Assembly (NCBI RefSeq): GCF_900079775.1
Contig: NZ_LT556036.1
Location: 1-64,000, forward strand
Reading direction: 5' to 3'
DNA: 64,000 bases
Source of the DNA: Leyella lascolaii
GTDB lineage: Bacteria; Bacteroidota; Bacteroidia; Bacteroidales; Bacteroidaceae
Shown: positions 1-9,810 of the stretch, piece by piece
How positions within the stretch are numbered: position 1 is the stretch's first letter
Layout: every line of letters starts with the position of its first letter
Translations under genes and position numbers: made by a program
Notes under the pieces: model-generated
What the model was told of the DNA's origin: nothing
The model's database searches: none
What the model saw: the letters and a program-made list of their open reading frames with translations, nothing else

Positions 1-208
<208 letters not shown>

Positions 209-354
209 CTGGAGTGAATTCTCATTCAATAAGAGCTTTTGCTCGTCTGTTTTCTCCTTCTTGTACTTATCTGTTTTTATCATAGAGAATTATGATGCTG
301 GGTATTTATCTGTCCATGTGTTGTAATATACATGTGGAAATTTAACATCTCTGA

Positions 355-434
<80 letters not shown>

Positions 435-437
435 AGT

Positions 438-606
438 ACACACCTTATTTAATATATATGGTTGTGGTCACGAAGATCTTTGACATATTGTACAAGCAAA
501 ACTGTAGTTAAGAAAACTCCGGTGCATACCGCGCCTTGAGCGCGTGTTGTGCCGCAGAACAGCTGAAAGTATGAGCCGCGCAGTCCCATGAGGGACGGCG
601 CGAACG
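438..606 (+). other. 16S-23S internal transcribed spacer, part after the tRNA
   Basis: Spacer between tRNA-Ala(GGC) and the 23S 5' end. It begins with an ACACCTTATT plus AT-rich stretch and continues with GATCTTTGACATATTGTACA (470-490 region), a typical spacer anti-termination/processing region. It is nearly identical to 1108-1275, with substitutions at several places, so the two are distinct copies and not one sequence duplicated exactly. Confidence 0.8.
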
Positions 607-940
607 AGAAAGTAAATAAGGGCGCAGGGCGGATGCCTTGGCTCACGGAGGCGATGAAGGACGTGATAAGCTGCGATAAGCCGCGGTAAGGCGCAAATGG
701 CCTGTGACCCGCGGATTTCCGAATGGGACAACCCGTCCGCTTGAACGGCGGACATCGCATCATAGGATGCGAGGCTAACCGGGGGAACTGAAACATCTTA
801 GTACCCCGAGGAAGAGAAAATAAATCAATGATTCCCCCAGTAGTGGCGAGCGACCGGGGAAGAGCCCAAACCGCCGCTGTCTTCGGGCAGGGGCGGGGTT
901 GTAGGAACGCCATGATGGCATGTGATGACGAGCGGAACCG
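607..940 (+). rRNA. rrl: 23S rRNA, 5' fragment (copy 1, truncated)
   Basis: This is domain I of a large-subunit rRNA, starting near AGAAAGTAAATAAGGGCG and including GGATGCCTTGGCTC, GGCGATGAAGGACGTG and CCCAGTAGTGGCGAGCGA. It parallels 1276-1610 with scattered substitutions. After AGCGGAACCG (931-940) it leaves the 23S sequence abruptly, whereas copy 2 continues into TCTGGAAAGACGG. Only about 330 nt of the roughly 2.9-kb gene are present, so this is a pseudo-fragment or an assembly join. Confidence 0.85.
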
Positions 941-1027
941 ACGTGGCGGTGGGGACGCCCGCGACAGCGCACAGAAGCGTCATGTGATTCATGAGGGTTT
1001 CCGGTCATCACCTTGCCTCAGACATGA
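941..1027 (+). other. Unassigned stretch between the 23S fragment and the second tRNA-Ala
   Basis: 87 nt with no rRNA similarity that I recognise and no open frame of note. It begins exactly where the 23S fragment breaks off and ends at the first base of the second tRNA. It is not a copy of the spacer that precedes the first tRNA (209-357), so it is probably the flank of a different locus. Confidence 0.5.
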
Positions 1028-1104
1028 GGGGGATTAGCTCAGCTGGCTAGAGCACCTGCTTTGCAAGCAGGGGGTCAACGGTTCGAATCCGTTATTCTCC
1101 ACCA
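1028..1104 (+). tRNA. tRNA-Ala (anticodon UGC)
   Basis: 77 nt with encoded CCA. The acceptor arm, D arm and T arm are the same as in the tRNA at 358-434, including the alanine-specific G3:U70. The anticodon arm differs: CCTGC/GCAGG with loop TTTGCAA, anticodon TGC. It is followed by the same type of rRNA spacer and a second 23S 5' end, so it belongs to an rRNA operon spacer. Confidence 0.94.
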
Positions 1105-1275
1105 AGGACACACCTTATTCATATATATGGTTGTGGTCACGAAGATCTTTGACATATTGTACAAGCAAAACTGTAGTTAAGAAAACTCCGGTGCATACCG
1201 CGCCTTGAGCGCGTGTTGTGCCGCAGAACAGCTGAAAGTATGAGCCGCGCCGTCCCATTATGGGCGGTGCGAACG

Positions 1276-1798
<523 letters not shown>

Positions 1799-1952
1799 GC
1801 TTTTGGAGATAAGCATTCATACGCTCGTCTAGATAGATGGTCATACTCATTGAGTCAATATCAGACTCATCTGTTTCTATCTTGACGATATCGAAATTGT
1901 CCAGTATTTCTTTGGGAAGAACTATACGGGCTAATTGTTCAAGCATGTTCAT
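1799..1952 (-). pseudogene. Truncated IS transposase N-terminal region (ISAon1-like)
   Basis: Reading leftward from the ATG at 1952 (or 1946) the product begins MNMLEQLARIVLPKEILDN and continues to LDERMNAYLQKL, then runs into 23S sequence in a meaningless frame. From memory, the start resembles the small N-terminal ORF found in ISAon1-type insertion sequences of Prevotella and Bacteroides (LARIVLPKEIL). Only about 50 residues remain; the rest of the element is missing at the junction with the rRNA. It is either an IS remnant inserted in an rRNA operon or a chimeric assembly join. The family assignment is from memory and moderately sure. Confidence 0.6.
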
Positions 1953-2064
1953 AATGCAAAGATACAAAATACTATGAAACAAAAAAAACATCCCCAGTAC
2001 TTTTCCACTGAGCCGTTTTGTGTTAGCTTACCGCAGTTTTGAAATGCCGCTTCCTTTTGTATGA

Positions 2065-2337
2065 ACGGATAATACACTTCTTTGTAGGAGGTGTATGCTA
2101 TTGCCAAAACATATTGTTCTGTTTATCTGTTTTTACGATATTTTGTCGCAATAATTAAACTATTTGTCTACAAAAATAAGAAATATAGGCGATGATATTA
2201 CGAATATCAGCATACAAAACAGTCCGTTTTAACTATTTTTAGCACACGTATCAATACCGTTCTGTCACCGTCCCGCTATTCCACCTTATTAATAATATAT
2301 AAAGATAACACCTCCTACAAAGAGGTATATTATTCGT
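2065..2337. mobile_element. MITE-like segment with ~30-bp terminal inverted repeats
   Basis: The ends are inverted copies of each other: 2079-2094 (TCTTTGTAGGAGGTGT) pairs perfectly with 2308-2323. The similarity extends outward to about 2065 and 2337 with around four mismatches in 30. The interior is AT-rich, has no reading frame, and contains a small palindrome near 2190-2210. It lies just upstream of the truncated transposase, so it could be the promoter end of that IS plus a second inverted end, or an independent non-autonomous element. Confidence 0.55.
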
Positions 2338-2527
2338 TTCAAAGGTCAATACTTCCTTTTTTCGTTTTTCAAAGATAAAAAACGACAATATGCGACGTAC
2401 TGTCTTGTGGTGTGTTTTTCCGTTTCAAGGTATATGAAATAATGTGTGTCATGTCGGCGTTGGCATGATTGCGGTGCGGAGGATATACAGAAAGCCGGAG
2501 TAAAGACATCCGGTCAGCGCATATATG

Positions 2528-2564
2528 ACAGACGTGCCACAACGCAAGGTCGTGACACGTCTGT
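2528..2564 (-). terminator. Hairpin downstream of the cysteine desulfidase gene
   Basis: Stem ACAGACGTG (2528-2536) with CACGTCTGT (2556-2564) and a 19-nt loop in which CAC/GTG can also pair. It lies about 95 nt past the stop codon of the minus-strand gene ending at 2659. It lacks a clear T-run on the minus strand, so its terminator role is only probable. Confidence 0.4.
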
Positions 2565-2658
2565 TGTCTTAATCTGTTTTATGCTCACAGTCAGAGCCTC
2601 AGTTGGCTTGCGGCAGTGCCGTTGTCTGCATTCAGGCAGAGCGCGATGGGTTTGCCGT

Positions 2659-3951
2659 TCAGCAGTTCTGCTTGTGCGTCATGATGTCGAGCACCATCTC
2701 GTCGGTCTGGTTCATTGTCTCCGACCCGATGCGCGTGAGGTTGCGTATGGAGCGGTCCACGTCGTCGTCGATTATTCCCTCCACCGCCGTCACGCATCTG
2801 CCCTCTATCGCCAGAAGCGAGGAGAGCAGGGCGGTGGATACTCCCGACGCTATTTTCAGCGAGCAGCTGGGCTTCGCTCCGTCGCATATCATGCCCGTAA
2901 GGTTTGCTATCATGTTCTTCACCGAGTTGCACACGCGGTTGTAGTCGCCTCCCATGAGATAGGTGATGCCGCAGCTCGAGCCTATGCTTGCCACCACGCA
3001 GCCGCACACCGCTGACAGTTTGCCGAGGCTCTGTTTGATGTATATTGCCGTGAGATGGCTCAGTGTGAGCGCGCGTATCAGCTCCTCCTCGGTGTTCTCG
3101 TTCTCCATCGCATAGACAGCCACGGGGTTAGTGGCGCATATTCCCTGGTTTCCCGACCCTGAGTTGCTCATCACCGGAATCATGGCTCCGCCCATTCTGG
3201 CGTCGCATGCCGACGCCGTCTTCGACAGTATGTGCGAGAAGATGCTGTTGCCGAAGATGCCGTGACTGAGCGGACGGTCTATTGTCTTGCCCAGACAATG
3301 TCCGAAGTTGCCTTTGACAGACTCTTCGGCAGCCTTCAGGTTATACTGTCTTGTCTTCAGGATGAAAGCTATCTCGTCCACCGGAGTGGTGGTGGCGAAG
3401 TCGTATACGGTGCGCATGCAGAGTTCCGGATCGCCGTTGTCGCCGTCCTCGCAGCCGGTGTTCTTCACGTCGAGGAGCGTCTCTCCGTCTTTGGATATGT
3501 AGACGAAGTTGGTGTGCGAGCCCGATATCACCGCCTCCGCCTTATGACCTGCCGCCTCGCATACTACGTCGATGTAAAGCTTTTCGGTGATGTCCGCCTT
3601 CAGTCTTATGTCTATCCGTTTCTCCTCGACATACGCCTTGCCCTCCTCGAGTGTCTCCGGCGTCACGTCCTTTATCACCTCCAGCTCATACTCCGACCTG
3701 CCCACGATGGCTCCCAGAGCTATAGCTATGGGCAGACCAATCATTCCCGTGCCAGGTATACCTACGCCCATGGCGTTCTTCAGTATGTTCGCGCTCAGCA
3801 TCACCGTTATCTTCTCCGGTCTCTGTCCGAGCGTCTCGGTGGCGCGTGCGGTGCAGAGAGCCACGGCGATAGGCTCCGTACAGCCCACTGCCGGCACCAC
3901 CTCGCGCTGTATCAGTGCTATGATGCTCTGTCTTGTATTCTTGTCTAACAT
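2659..3951 (-). CDS. cyuA: L-cysteine desulfidase family protein (UPF0597, CyuA/YhaM-like)
   Basis: 430 residues, the normal length for this family. Family members are Fe-S enzymes related to the serine dehydratase alpha fold that release H2S, ammonia and pyruvate from L-cysteine. Visible landmarks are VGCTEPIAVALC at residues 22-33, GSGNQGICATNPVAV in the middle, SSCGITYLMGGDYN, and GMICDGAKPSCSLKIASG near the C-terminus, which together supply the conserved cysteines expected to hold the cluster. No signal peptide, so cytoplasmic. It starts 12 nt after the dsbD stop on the same strand, suggesting co-transcription with dsbD and metG. Some UPF0597 members are uncharacterised, so activity on other amino acids cannot be excluded. 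Confidence 0.85.
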   Translation of the reverse strand: MLDKNTRQSIIALIQREVVPAVGCTEPIAVALCTARATETLGQRPEKITVMLSANILKNAMGVGIPGTGMIGLPIAIALGAIVGRSEYELEVIKDVTPETLEEGKAYVEEKRIDIRLKADITEKLYIDVVCEAAGHKAEAVISGSHTNFVYISKDGETLLDVKNTGCEDGDNGDPELCMRTVYDFATTTPVDEIAFILKTRQYNLKAAEESVKGNFGHCLGKTIDRPLSHGIFGNSIFSHILSKTASACDARMGGAMIPVMSNSGSGNQGICATNPVAVYAMENENTEEELIRALTLSHLTAIYIKQSLGKLSAVCGCVVASIGSSCGITYLMGGDYNRVCNSVKNMIANLTGMICDGAKPSCSLKIASGVSTALLSSLLAIEGRCVTAVEGIIDDDVDRSIRNLTRIGSETMNQTDEMVLDIMTHKQNC

Positions 3952-3963
3952 GCCGTCATGGTT

Positions 3964-6015
3964 TTATTCAGCTTGCCGTTCGCCATATCTCTCCAGTCCG
4001 GTCTGCAGGAACTTCAGGTAGTCGCTTATGTCCTTGTCGTATGAGCGGCTGCCTGCGAGCGGACGACCCTGATTGTCGAGCAGCACATAGAACGGCTGCG
4101 TGTTGGCTCCGAACTTCACTCTCTGCAGATAGCTCCACTTGTCGCCCACCGTGCGCAGCGTTCTCTCTGTTCCGTTCTCGGTTACGGTGAGAGGCTCCTT
4201 GAGCGGAGTCTTGTCGTCGACATAGAGCGAGATGAGCACGTACTTGTTGTTCAGCATGTCGGCGACATTGGCGTCTGTCCATACGGCAGCCTCCATTTCG
4301 CGGCAGTTGACACACCCGAATCCGGTGAAATCTATAATCACCGGCTTGCCCTCCAGACGTGCCGCCGCCATGCCTGCGTCATAGTCCTTGAACCTCGGAT
4401 GCACCTCGTTCTTATACAGGTTGAAGTCCTGCGTGTTCATGGGCGGTGTGAACGCGCTTATAGCCTTGAGCGGCGCGCCCCACAGTCCGGGCACCATGTA
4501 TGCGGTGAATGCCAGCGACAGCAGCGCGAGGAAGAACTGCGGGACGTTCGTCCGGCGTCTCTCGTCGTCGTGCGGGAAGTTGAACATGCCCAGCAGATAG
4601 AGTCCGAGCAGTCCGAATATGGCTATCCACAGCGCGATGAATGTCTCGCGGTCGAGTATGTGCCAGCCGTAGGCGAGGTCGGCTACGGACAGGAACTTCA
4701 GCGCGAAAGCCAGTTCTATGAATCCCAGCACCACCTTTATAACGTTCATCCATCCTCCCGACTTGGGCGCGGACTTAAGCAGTGAGGGGAACATTGCGAA
4801 CAGAGTGAACGGTATTGCCAGTGCGATGGCGAATCCGAGCATGCCTATTGTCGGTGCGATGATGTTGCCTTGGGTCGACACTGCCACAAGAAGCAGCCCG
4901 ATGATGGGACCGGTGCACGAGAACGAAACGAGCGCGAGGGTGAACGCCATGAGGAATATGCTCAGCAGTCCGCTTGCCGATTCCGACTTGCGGTCTATCT
5001 TGTTGCTCCACGACGAAGGCAGTGTTATCTCGAAAGCTCCGAAGAACGACGCTGCGAAAACGACGAGAAGCAGGCAGAAGAAGATGTTGAACACGGCGTT
5101 GGTGGACATCGCGTTGAGCGCGCTCGCGCCGAACAGAAGCGTGACGGCAAGCCCGAGCACGACGTATATCACCACGATGGACACGCCGTAGGTGGTTGCC
5201 TCGCGTATAGCCTTGCCTCTGTCCTTGTTGCGTTTGAGGAAGAAGCTCACGGTCATCGGTATTATGGGCCACACGCAGGGGGTGAACAGGGCGAGGAATC
5301 CGCCCGCCAGTCCGGCGAGGAAGATGTAGAAGAGCGATGTGTCGAGCGGTTCGTCATATGCCGACAGCTCCTTTATCACAGGTTGCCACAGGGCTTTCGC
5401 CTCGCTCTCTGAGAGCTGTGCGGCTGTCTGTGAGGCTGTAGCAGCGGTGTCTGCGGGTGCGGGCTGTGCCGCTACGGTGGCTGTGTCGGCAGTCCCGGCA
5501 GGCTTTGATGCAGCCTTCACGTCCTCTTTCTTCTCCTCGGGCGCGTTCTTCGCCGAGACTACGGCAGGAGCCTTCCCCGCTTTCCTCAGTTCCACCTGGG
5601 TGGGCGGCATGCACGTCTCGTCGTTGCATGCTCCGTATTCCAGATAGGCGTCAATGGAGTAATCAGGTTTTGTGAACCTTATCTTCTGTACGAACTTCAC
5701 GCTGTTGCTGAAGTAGCGCACCTGCATGTTGAACAGCTTGTCGAACACGGCAATCTCCTTTCCGTGCGGTGTGAGCTTGCCCACGAGTTCTATGCCGTCC
5801 TTCTTGTTCACGTTGAATGTCGCCTCTATCGGTCCTCCTTTTATATTGGTGGAGTAGACGTGCCATCCCTCGTCAATCTTTCCGCTGAACACGATCTCGG
5901 CTTCCGCCGTTCCGTCGGTCTTCAGTTCAGCCGTGAACTTCACGGGATCCACCATCTGTGCGCCGCACATCACGGCAGTGACGAGCAGCATCGTAATTGT
6001 CAATAGTCTTTTCAT
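3964..6015 (-). CDS. dsbD: Thiol:disulfide interchange protein DsbD
   Basis: 683 residues. It carries electrons from cytoplasmic thioredoxin across the inner membrane to periplasmic thiol-disulfide proteins. Order of parts: signal peptide (first ~19 residues); N-terminal DsbD-alpha-like domain ending in YGACNDETCMPPTQ with its cysteine pair; an Ala/Pro/Thr-rich linker (~150-210); eight or so membrane segments beginning LAGGFLALFTPCVWPIIPM and including FSCTGPIIG, the two membrane cysteines; and a C-terminal thioredoxin-like domain with the CVNC redox motif at about 568-571. It lies 59 nt after metG and 12 nt before the cysteine desulfidase gene, same strand, so probably one transcript. No internal damage seen. 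Confidence 0.95.
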   Translation of the reverse strand: MKRLLTITMLLVTAVMCGAQMVDPVKFTAELKTDGTAEAEIVFSGKIDEGWHVYSTNIKGGPIEATFNVNKKDGIELVGKLTPHGKEIAVFDKLFNMQVRYFSNSVKFVQKIRFTKPDYSIDAYLEYGACNDETCMPPTQVELRKAGKAPAVVSAKNAPEEKKEDVKAASKPAGTADTATVAAQPAPADTAATASQTAAQLSESEAKALWQPVIKELSAYDEPLDTSLFYIFLAGLAGGFLALFTPCVWPIIPMTVSFFLKRNKDRGKAIREATTYGVSIVVIYVVLGLAVTLLFGASALNAMSTNAVFNIFFCLLLVVFAASFFGAFEITLPSSWSNKIDRKSESASGLLSIFLMAFTLALVSFSCTGPIIGLLLVAVSTQGNIIAPTIGMLGFAIALAIPFTLFAMFPSLLKSAPKSGGWMNVIKVVLGFIELAFALKFLSVADLAYGWHILDRETFIALWIAIFGLLGLYLLGMFNFPHDDERRRTNVPQFFLALLSLAFTAYMVPGLWGAPLKAISAFTPPMNTQDFNLYKNEVHPRFKDYDAGMAAARLEGKPVIIDFTGFGCVNCREMEAAVWTDANVADMLNNKYVLISLYVDDKTPLKEPLTVTENGTERTLRTVGDKWSYLQRVKFGANTQPFYVLLDNQGRPLAGSRSYDKDISDYLKFLQTGLERYGERQAE

Positions 6016-6074
6016 AAGGGTGTCTGTTTTTGTATTATGATGATTATTATGGGAGCAGTCCCGTGACCACAGGC

Positions 6075-8126
6075 TTATCCCACCCGGCTTCCCGGCTTCA
6101 CCTTGCCGAGCAGCGATGTCACGGTGAGCGAGCCGTCATAGTCCTCTGCCGAGAGAATCATGCCCTGGCTCTCTATGCCCATGAGCTTGCGCGGTGCGAA
6201 GTTGGCTATGAACAGCACGTCCTTGCCTATGAGATCCTCCGGCTTGTAGTACTTGGCTATGCCCGAGACAATGGTGCGGTCGGTGCCCGAACCGTCGTCG
6301 ATGGTGAACTTGAGCAGCTTGTTAGCCTTCTTCACCTTCTCGCATGCCTTTATGTGACCTACACGTATGTCGAGCTTCTCGAAGTCTTCGAACGACACTG
6401 TCTGCTTCACCGGCTCTGCCTTATAGGCGGCAGCCTCGTTCGCCTTCTTTGTCTCCTCGAGCTTGTGGAGCTGACGTTCTATCACGTCGTCCTCTATCTT
6501 CTCGAACAGCAGTGACGGTTCGCCGAGCTTGTGCCCGCTCTTCAGCAGGTCGGTAGAGCCGAGTTGTGCCCAGTCGTATGCCTCCACGTTGAGCATCCCG
6601 CGCAGTTTTTTGCTGCTGAACGGCAGGAACGGCTCGAACGCAATGTCGAGGTTTGCCACCAGCTGAAGCGATATGTACAGGATGGTCTTCACGCGCTGCA
6701 TGTCGGTCTTTGCCACTTTCCACGGCTCGCAGTCGGTGATGTACTTGTTGCCGATGCGTGCCAGGTTCATAGCCTCTTTCTGCGCGTCGCGGAACTTGAA
6801 CACGTCGAGCAGCGACTCCACCTTCTGTTTCACGTCCTTGAACTCACTGATGGTCTGCCGGTCGGTCTCTGTCAGCTCGCCGCACTCGGGCACCACGCCG
6901 TCGAAATATTTCTTCGTGAGCTGCAGCGCGCGGTTTACGAAGTTGCCGTATACGGCTACCAGCTCGTTGTTGTTGCGGTCCTGGAAGTCCTTCCATGTGA
7001 AGTTGTTGTCCTTTGTCTCCGGAGCGTTAGCCGTGAGAACGTATCTCAGCACGTCCTGTTTGCCCGGAAGCTCCTCCAGATATTCGTGAAGCCACACCGC
7101 CCAGTTGCGTGATGTGCTTATCTTATCGTTCTCGAGGTTGAGGAACTCGTTCGCCGGCACGTTGTCGGGCATGATGTATCCGCCGTGCGCCTTCATCATC
7201 ACGGGGAACACTATGCAGTGGAATACGATGTTGTCCTTGCCTATGAAGTGCACGAGACGTGTCTCCGGGTCTTTCCACCATTTCTCCCATGAGTCGGGCA
7301 GAAGCTCCTTCGTGTTTGAGATGTAGCCTATCGGCGCGTCGAACCACACGTAGAGCACCTTGCCCTCCGCGCCTTCCACCGGCACGGGTATGCCCCAGTC
7401 GAGGTCGCGCGTCATGGCTCTCGGCTGCAGGTCCATGTCGAGCCAGCTCTTGCACTGTCCGTATACGTTGGACCGCCACTCCTTGTGTCCTTCGAGAATC
7501 CATTCCTTCAGCCAGTCCTGATACTCGTTGAGAGGCAGATACCAGTTCTTTGTCTCCTTCAGCACGGGCTGCGATCCGCTTATGGCAGACTTGGGGTTGA
7601 TGAGCTCGGTGGGGTCGAGGTCGCTGCCGCAGTGCTCGCACTGGTCGCCGTATGCGCCATCGTGATGGCAGTGCGGGCACTCGCCTGTGATATATCTGTC
7701 GGCGAGGAACTGTCCCGCCTCCTCGTCGTAATACTGCTTTGTGGTCTTCTCTATCAGTTTACCGTCCTCATACAGCTTTCTGAAAAAGTCTGACGCCACC
7801 TTGCTGTGGGTCTCCGATGTGGTGCGGCTGTATATGTCGAAGGAGATGCCGAACTCCTCGAAGCTCTTCTTTATCATCGAGTGGTATCTGTCCACAACGT
7901 CCTGCGGCGTGATGCCTTCCTTCTTGGCGCGTATCGTGATGGGCACTCCGTGCTCGTCGCTTCCGCCGATGAAGATTACGTCCTGGTGCTTCATGCGCAG
8001 GTAGCGCACGTATATGTCAGCCGGAACATACACTCCGGCAAGGTGGCCTATGTGCACTCCGCCGTTGGCATATGGCAGAGCTGCAGTTACAGTTGTACGT
8101 TTGTAGTTTTTCTGTTCCATTATCAT
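6075..8126 (-). CDS. metG: Methionyl-tRNA synthetase
   Basis: 683 residues; charges tRNA-Met (elongator and initiator) with methionine. The class I HIGH motif is at residues 25-28 (VHIGHL). The zinc knuckle is [17 protein letters not shown] in the connective domain. The KMSKS loop appears as KISTS in NDKISTSRN, a common MetG variation. A C-terminal EMAPII/Trbp111-type tRNA-binding domain follows ([16 protein letters not shown] to GMILSAED). Two start codons are possible, at 8126 and 8120 (MEQKNY); the second fits the family slightly better. The upstream region has TATCTTTG promoters on the minus strand with a conserved leader hairpin (8285-8339). First gene of the metG-dsbD-cyuA run. Confidence 0.98.
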   Translation of the reverse strand: MIMEQKNYKRTTVTAALPYANGGVHIGHLAGVYVPADIYVRYLRMKHQDVIFIGGSDEHGVPITIRAKKEGITPQDVVDRYHSMIKKSFEEFGISFDIYSRTTSETHSKVASDFFRKLYEDGKLIEKTTKQYYDEEAGQFLADRYITGECPHCHHDGAYGDQCEHCGSDLDPTELINPKSAISGSQPVLKETKNWYLPLNEYQDWLKEWILEGHKEWRSNVYGQCKSWLDMDLQPRAMTRDLDWGIPVPVEGAEGKVLYVWFDAPIGYISNTKELLPDSWEKWWKDPETRLVHFIGKDNIVFHCIVFPVMMKAHGGYIMPDNVPANEFLNLENDKISTSRNWAVWLHEYLEELPGKQDVLRYVLTANAPETKDNNFTWKDFQDRNNNELVAVYGNFVNRALQLTKKYFDGVVPECGELTETDRQTISEFKDVKQKVESLLDVFKFRDAQKEAMNLARIGNKYITDCEPWKVAKTDMQRVKTILYISLQLVANLDIAFEPFLPFSSKKLRGMLNVEAYDWAQLGSTDLLKSGHKLGEPSLLFEKIEDDVIERQLHKLEETKKANEAAAYKAEPVKQTVSFEDFEKLDIRVGHIKACEKVKKANKLLKFTIDDGSGTDRTIVSGIAKYYKPEDLIGKDVLFIANFAPRKLMGIESQGMILSAEDYDGSLTVTSLLGKVKPGSRVG

Positions 8127-8284
8127 GATATGTTTTGTTTCCTCTTTCAGAAAGTCCGGAAGCCTGTAAGTTCCGCACCGGTCGGTACGTGTGCGGATGG
8201 GTGGGGTGCGGTTTCCGGAATGTCCGGTGTGTATGTGGGGTGCGTGCTTTTAGCTTATCTTATTTAAAGATATTGCAAACGAGT

Positions 8285-8339
8285 GGAAAGAAAACTTGTT
8301 TTCAATTTCCAGAGTGCAGCTATATCTTCTGCAAAGATA
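8285..8339 (-). promoter_or_regulatory. Promoter-leader repeat upstream of metG (copy 1)
   Basis: On the minus strand the -7 box TATCTTTG (8332-8339) is followed by CAGAAGATA, GCTGCACTC and then a hairpin GGAAATT-GAAAAC-AA-GTTTTC-TTTCC (8285-8310), predicted to lie near the mRNA 5' end. The same arrangement precedes purL and GH38 with different but still pairing stem bases. A second TATCTTTGCAGAAGATAA box lies further upstream (8420-8427), so metG may have two promoters. Confidence 0.65.
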
Positions 8340-8540
8340 ATGAAAGGTGAGTGCAACAGCAAGTAAGGGAGACGTAGTTTCACTTAACTTGATACTGCCG
8401 AACCGCATCTTATCTTCTGCAAAGATACACCAAACTGCGTGCATTACAAAATAATGCGGTTTATTTTTCGCGCCATACTGACTGTGTGCCATGCCTTTTG
8501 CGTGGTATCACGGTATGCCGGTTGTTTTGTCACGGAATAA

Positions 8541-8990
8541 TTGTATAAATATGCGTGATGACATACCGTTGTATGAATAAATATTCACCGTAACTTCAAA
8601 ATACTCCTGTTTTCGCGCACGAGAATGCATCCGGTTGCAAATACGCGCGTTTTGAACGATTAGCGCAACACCTTGTCAGTCAACCGCTTGCGCTTTTTAG
8701 TGAGTCGGAAGACGTACCGACGGCTTGCGAAAGAGCCTCTTCCGCACCGCAGGAAAGCCTCTTTTGCGTCACGGGAAGGGCATTTTGGCGTCGCCGTTGA
8801 GCCTTTCCCGCATCGTCATACCGCCTTTTCCGCACACTTCCCGCGCCCGTATGAGGGTAGGGAAGAGACTCTTACGACGCCCGATGAGCCGTGTCTCATG
8901 CGTCGGGAACCATTTTACGGGCTTCCGCTTTTCTCTTTCGCGATTTTCCGTTGTCAAAATTTTTTACTGCGGGAATGCATAAATATGCAT
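8541..8990 (+). repeat. Composite intergenic repeat element, locus A (22-bp-period array inside)
   Basis: Landmarks in order: TTGTATAAATATGCGT (8541-8556), CGAGAATGC (8620-8628), AAATACGCGCGTTTT (8639-8653), a 22-bp-period degenerate tandem array (clear units at 8727, 8749, 8771, 8793 and 8815; weaker units back to 8705 and on to 8946), then TTTTTTACT and the dyad ATGCATAAATATGCAT (8975-8990). Locus E (52313-52784) has the same landmarks in the same order and spacing. Each array unit is an imperfect palindrome near GCGGAAAAGCCTTTTCCGC. Confidence 0.7.
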
Positions 8991-9099
8991 GTATGTGTGT
9001 GGCGAAAAGGCTGCGGAAGGGGTATTTGCCTGTATTAAAAACCGCTTTTCAGCGACATGTCATCATCTCCCCCTCAATAAAACCACAATGCGCCAGCCA

Positions 9100-9215
9100 G
9101 TAGAGACGCAAAATCTTGCGTCTCCCGACCACCCCATCGCCAACCTTTATGCACTATAATATGCTGATGATAAATGCGTTCCTCCCTTGTGAGACGCAAG
9201 ATTTTGCGTCGCTAC
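9100..9215. repeat. Pair of REP-like palindromes (GAGACGCAA ... TTGCGTCTC)
   Basis: At 9100-9124 GTAGAGACGCAA-AATC-TTGCGTCTC forms a 9-bp hairpin. At 9191-9215 GAGACGCAA-GATT-TTGCGTC is its inverted counterpart. Each is a palindrome and the two are also inverted relative to each other, 66 nt apart. Similar GTAGAGACGCAAAATTTTGCGTC-type palindromes recur in many Bacteroidetes genomes (from memory). Confidence 0.7.
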
Positions 9216-9439
9216 TTTGTGCGGGCGGAGATCCTACCTGAACAGGTGAATACACCTCCGACATTGCTTTTTTGCCTCATTATCGTCTCCTCAACCCCAT
9301 TGCTCATTGTCGCTGTCATGTTGTAAAACGTTTTCTACTGATTCTGTATGTAATATCATACATAAAAGCTCCTACCGACTTGTCTGACGGCAGCGGCGGG
9401 TGCGGATGGAACATAACGGTTTGTCGGCGAATGGAAAAA

Positions 9440-9556
9440 TAAATGAGGAGCCGTGTTTCGCCAAACCTGACTCCTCATAAGATTATTAACCTAACGAAGC
9501 TTATTATTCACGTATCTTCACAGACACACATTTATATAGAATGTTTACCACTATAT
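9440..9556 (-). ncRNA. Candidate small RNA with its own promoter and terminator
   Basis: On the minus strand a -7 box TAACTTTG (9562-9569) is followed about 80 nt later by a hairpin with stem ATGAGGAG/CTCCTCAT (9443-9450 with 9471-9478) and the T-rich tract TTTATTTTT, a plausible intrinsic terminator. The predicted transcript is about 115 nt and has no good reading frame. It could instead be the distal 3' end of the GH2 transcript, which runs the same way from 9830. Confidence 0.4.
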
Positions 9557-9754
9557 GGTCGCAAAGTTAACACGTCTGCATGGATTTATACAATACGTAT
9601 TTTGCATATGATGATTCTATCCTGATGATTGATGTCAAACGTGTTCTTAAATTGTTCCGTGTCTTTCACACACATAATAATAACAACAAAGGTACAGGAA
9701 ATACTAAAAATATAATGTTAAAAGATACAAAAACACTGTATATTTGTTGAATTT

Positions 9755-9810
9755 CGCAGGCTGACAGGAACTATGTCACAATATGTACGACATATTTATG
9801 TCAGCCTGCG
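9755..9810 (-). terminator. Hairpin just downstream of the GH2 gene
   Basis: CGCAGGCTGACA (9755-9766) pairs perfectly with TGTCAGCCTGCG (9799-9810), and an inner ATGTC/GACAT can add to the stem. It is 20 nt past the GH2 stop on the minus strand. There is no strong T-run, so it may be an RNA 3'-end stabiliser and not a classical terminator. Confidence 0.5.

Larger units (their letters stand above)
1953..2658. other. Non-coding interval between the IS remnant and the cysteine desulfidase gene
   Basis: About 700 nt of mostly AT-rich DNA. It holds the inverted-repeat segment and, at 2528-2564, a hairpin. I find no credible gene: the open frames here have no family resemblance and overlap the antisense of the next gene. 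Confidence 0.6.

Noticed and set aside
8250..8492. 80-codon frame upstream of metG
   Set aside because: It lies over the promoter-leader repeat; similar short frames occur wherever that repeat occurs (for example 52026-52232), so it marks the repeat and is not a gene.
9443..9625. 60-codon plus-strand frame in the GH2-metG gap
   Set aside because: No signal, domain or codon bias, and it spans the candidate small RNA hairpin.
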